In this document: one piece after another, positions 33,042 through 34,588 of the stretch
How the letters are laid out: the number at the start of each line of letters is the position of its first letter
Position numbering within the stretch: position 1 is the stretch's first letter
NCBI RefSeq assembly: GCF_025353885.1
Contig: NZ_JANXNX010000006.1
Coordinates: 1-34,588, forward strand
Origin: Sphingomonas sp.
Lineage (GTDB): Bacteria; Pseudomonadota; Alphaproteobacteria; Sphingomonadales; Sphingomonadaceae
Direction of reading: 5' to 3'
DNA: 34,588 nt
Program-made: the position numbers and the translations under genes
The notes under the pieces: generated by a model
Told to the model about the DNA's origin: nothing
Databases searched by the model: none
The model's input: only the letters and a program-made list of their open reading frames with translations

Positions 33042-34588
33042 GTGAATCCCCTTTCCATCACAGCGTCGATCACCGGACAGGCATGGCGCTGGCGCGGCAG
33101 CGCGGGGTCGGGACAGAGCGACGACCTGGTCGCGCAATTGCTGCTGTCGCGCGGTTGCCCCGCCGATGCGATCGATGCGCACCGCGATCCGACGATCCGC
33201 GCGTTCATGCCCGACCCGTCGATCTTTCGCGACATGGACCATGCCGCCGACCGGCTGGCAACGGCGGTGCTGACGGGAGAGGCGGTCACGGTGTTCGGCG
33301 ACTATGACGTCGATGGCGCGACGTCGGCGGCGCTGCTGATCCGTGTTCTGCGGCAGTTGGGGCTGTCCCCGAACGCTTATATCCCCGACCGGCTGATGGA
33401 GGGCTATGGTCCCTCGGGCGAGGCGCTGGTGCGGATTGCGCGGGGCGGCGCGTCGCTGATCGTGACGGTCGATTGCGGTGCCCAGGCATTCGAGGCGCTG
33501 GCGATGGCGCGCGGCGTCGGCGTGGACGTGATCGTCGTCGACCATCACCAATGTACCCATGAATTGCCGCTCGCCTATGCCTTGGTCAATCCCAATCGGC
33601 TGGACGAGGTTGAGGGCGCGGCGCACGGCCATCTGGCGGCGGTCGGGGTGGCTTTCCTGCTGGCGGCGGCGCTGGTGCGCACCCTGCGTGGCCGCGGGTT
33701 TTTTGCCGATCGAGCCGAGCCGCGGCTGATGGACTTGCTCGACATCGTGGCGCTGGGGACCGTTGCCGACGTGGCGAGCCTGCGCGGGCTGAACCGGGCG
33801 TTCGTCGCGCAGGGACTGAAAGTGATGGGGGCGGGGCGCAATGTCGGACTGAACGCCCTGCTGCTGGCGTCGCGACTGAAGCGGGCGCCGATCTGCTCCG
33901 ATCTGGGCTTCGCGCTGGGGCCGCGCATCAATGCCGGGGGGCGGGTCGGCAAATCGGACCTGGGCGTGCGGTTGCTGACGACCGAGGACCCCGAGGAAGC
34001 GCGCGAGATTTCCGAAGAACTCGACCGACTGAACGAGGAGCGCCGGACGATCGAAGGCGGTGTTCAGGCCGAGGCCGAGGACGCCGCCATCGGCAAGGGC
34101 AATCGCGCGGTCGCCGTGGTCGCGGGCGCGGGCTGGCACCCCGGCGTCATCGGCATCGTCGCGGGACGGCTCAAGGAGAAATTGGGCAAGCCGGCGATCG
34201 TCATCGCCATTGACGAACACGGTGTCGGCAAGGGGTCGGGGCGCTCGATCCCCGGCGTCGACCTGGGGGCAGCGGTGCTGGCGGCGAAGGCCATGGGGCT
34301 GCTGGTGGCAGGGGGCGGCCATGCGATGGCGGCGGGGCTGACCGTCGCAGCGGGGCAGGTCGAAGCATTCGCGGACTTCATCGACGAACGACTGGCGGGC
34401 GACGTCGCGCGTGCCGGTGGCAACCGTGCCTTGCTGCTGGACGCCGTAGTGGCTTGCGGAGGGGTCACGCCGTCGCTGGTCGAGGCGCTGGAGGTTGGCG
34501 GCCCCTATGGCATGGGGTGGCCCGCGCCACGGATCGCGGCGGGCATGATGCGCGTTATCAAGGCCGACGTGGTCGGCAGCGGCGGCCA
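33042..34588 (+). CDS. recJ: Single-stranded-DNA-specific exonuclease RecJ, truncated by the window end
   Basis: This frame of 515 codons runs off the right edge. RecJ degrades single-stranded DNA 5'-3' in mismatch repair, base excision repair and RecF-pathway recombination. The DHH domain has motif I VFGDYDVDGATSAAL and motif III VVDHHQ. Between them is IVTVDCGAQAFEAL, and after them LDIVALGTVADVASL and GPRINAGGRVGKSDLGV. The DHHA1 domain has GWHPGVIGIVAGRLKEK, GSGRSIPGVDLG and GGGHAMAAG. GTG 33042 is the first possible start after an in-frame TAG at 33030 and gives the usual N-terminus with AWRWRG. The C-terminal OB-fold part lies beyond the window. In many alphaproteobacteria recJ follows hom-glpX directly. 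Confidence 0.96.
   Translation, partial: MNPLSITASITGQAWRWRGSAGSGQSDDLVAQLLLSRGCPADAIDAHRDPTIRAFMPDPSIFRDMDHAADRLATAVLTGEAVTVFGDYDVDGATSAALLIRVLRQLGLSPNAYIPDRLMEGYGPSGEALVRIARGGASLIVTVDCGAQAFEALAMARGVGVDVIVVDHHQCTHELPLAYALVNPNRLDEVEGAAHGHLAAVGVAFLLAAALVRTLRGRGFFADRAEPRLMDLLDIVALGTVADVASLRGLNRAFVAQGLKVMGAGRNVGLNALLLASRLKRAPICSDLGFALGPRINAGGRVGKSDLGVRLLTTEDPEEAREISEELDRLNEERRTIEGGVQAEAEDAAIGKGNRAVAVVAGAGWHPGVIGIVAGRLKEKLGKPAIVIAIDEHGVGKGSGRSIPGVDLGAAVLAAKAMGLLVAGGGHAMAAGLTVAAGQVEAFADFIDERLAGDVARAGGNRALLLDAVVACGGVTPSLVEALEVGGPYGMGWPAPRIAAGMMRVIKADVVGSGG

Noticed and set aside
32946-34322. 458-codon open frame on the minus strand
   Set aside because: It is the shadow of recJ; the product is Arg/His/Gln-rich low-complexity sequence, while the plus strand carries clear DHH and DHHA1 motifs.
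1-34588. tRNA, rRNA, CRISPR, riboswitch, IS or prophage
   Set aside because: I looked for tRNA TPsiC-like segments, regular spacer-repeat patterns, transposase motifs and integrase genes by eye and found none; small RNAs without coding signals could still be missed.

Overview
The window is high-GC DNA from an alphaproteobacterium, most probably a member of the Sphingomonadaceae (Sphingomonas or a close relative). The evidence is an Atm1-type ABC exporter close to the Novosphingobium NaAtm1 type, short-form HisG in a hisG-hisD-nusB run, the alphaproteobacterial hom-glpX-(recJ) neighbourhood, a bolA / J-domain / cobS / cobT neighbourhood, and two sequences matching the alphaproteobacterial general-stress sigma (EcfG) promoter GGAAC-N16/17-CGTT. 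This is a chromosomal, mostly housekeeping region. I see no prophage, insertion sequence, CRISPR array, tRNA or rRNA, and no non-coding gap longer than about 210 bases.

Layout. 1-1130: divergent DNA-repair pair (ligase-associated helicase, partial, and exonuclease). 1163-1558: an EcfG-type promoter and a small hydrophilic protein, closed by a terminator. 1665-4337: aconitase acnA. 4380-5590 (minus): small membrane protein, PilZ protein, exported peroxiredoxin. 5801-7967: small exported protein and an Atm1-type ABC exporter. 7971-9820 (minus): CorC-type protein and tadA. 9841-10283 (minus): two coupled small membrane proteins. 10433-10735: rpmB. 10739-11725 (minus): phytase-like esterase family protein. 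11851-12294: exported glycine-zipper protein. 12302-12351: hairpins between convergent genes. 12364-17568: cobT, cobS, an HxlR regulator and a J-domain protein on the minus strand, with a VOC protein and a DUF1428 protein on the plus strand in the middle. 17606-19685: a tightly overlapping bolA - pirin - alpha/beta-hydrolase operon. 19798-23786: LtrA-family protein, hisG, hisD and a nusB with a long extra tail, all close or overlapping. 23790-25427: DUF2147 protein (minus), maiA, DUF3597 protein. 25442-25471: a perfect 13-bp-stem palindrome of a dispersed repeat. 25543-25875 (minus): small acidic protein with an EcfG-type promoter. 25906-31276: 2-oxoglutarate/Fe(II) oxygenase, hom, glpX and a class A penicillin-binding protein. 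31435-32901: Crp/Fnr regulator, small HNH-type zinc protein, small hypothetical protein. 33042 to the end: recJ (partial).

How the genes relate. Most are core metabolism (TCA cycle, histidine, threonine/methionine branch, gluconeogenesis, aromatic-acid catabolism), translation and transcription factors, the envelope, and DNA repair. The observations most worth a second look are: two uncharacterised small hydrophilic proteins behind EcfG-type promoters; NusB read through into a disordered tail that has its own internal ribosome binding site; a cobS-cobT pair embedded among J-domain and BolA genes with no cobN in sight and interrupted by an HxlR/VOC/DUF1428 module; and a REPIN-like inverted repeat between cobS and cobT. 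I found no clear new defence or mobile system.
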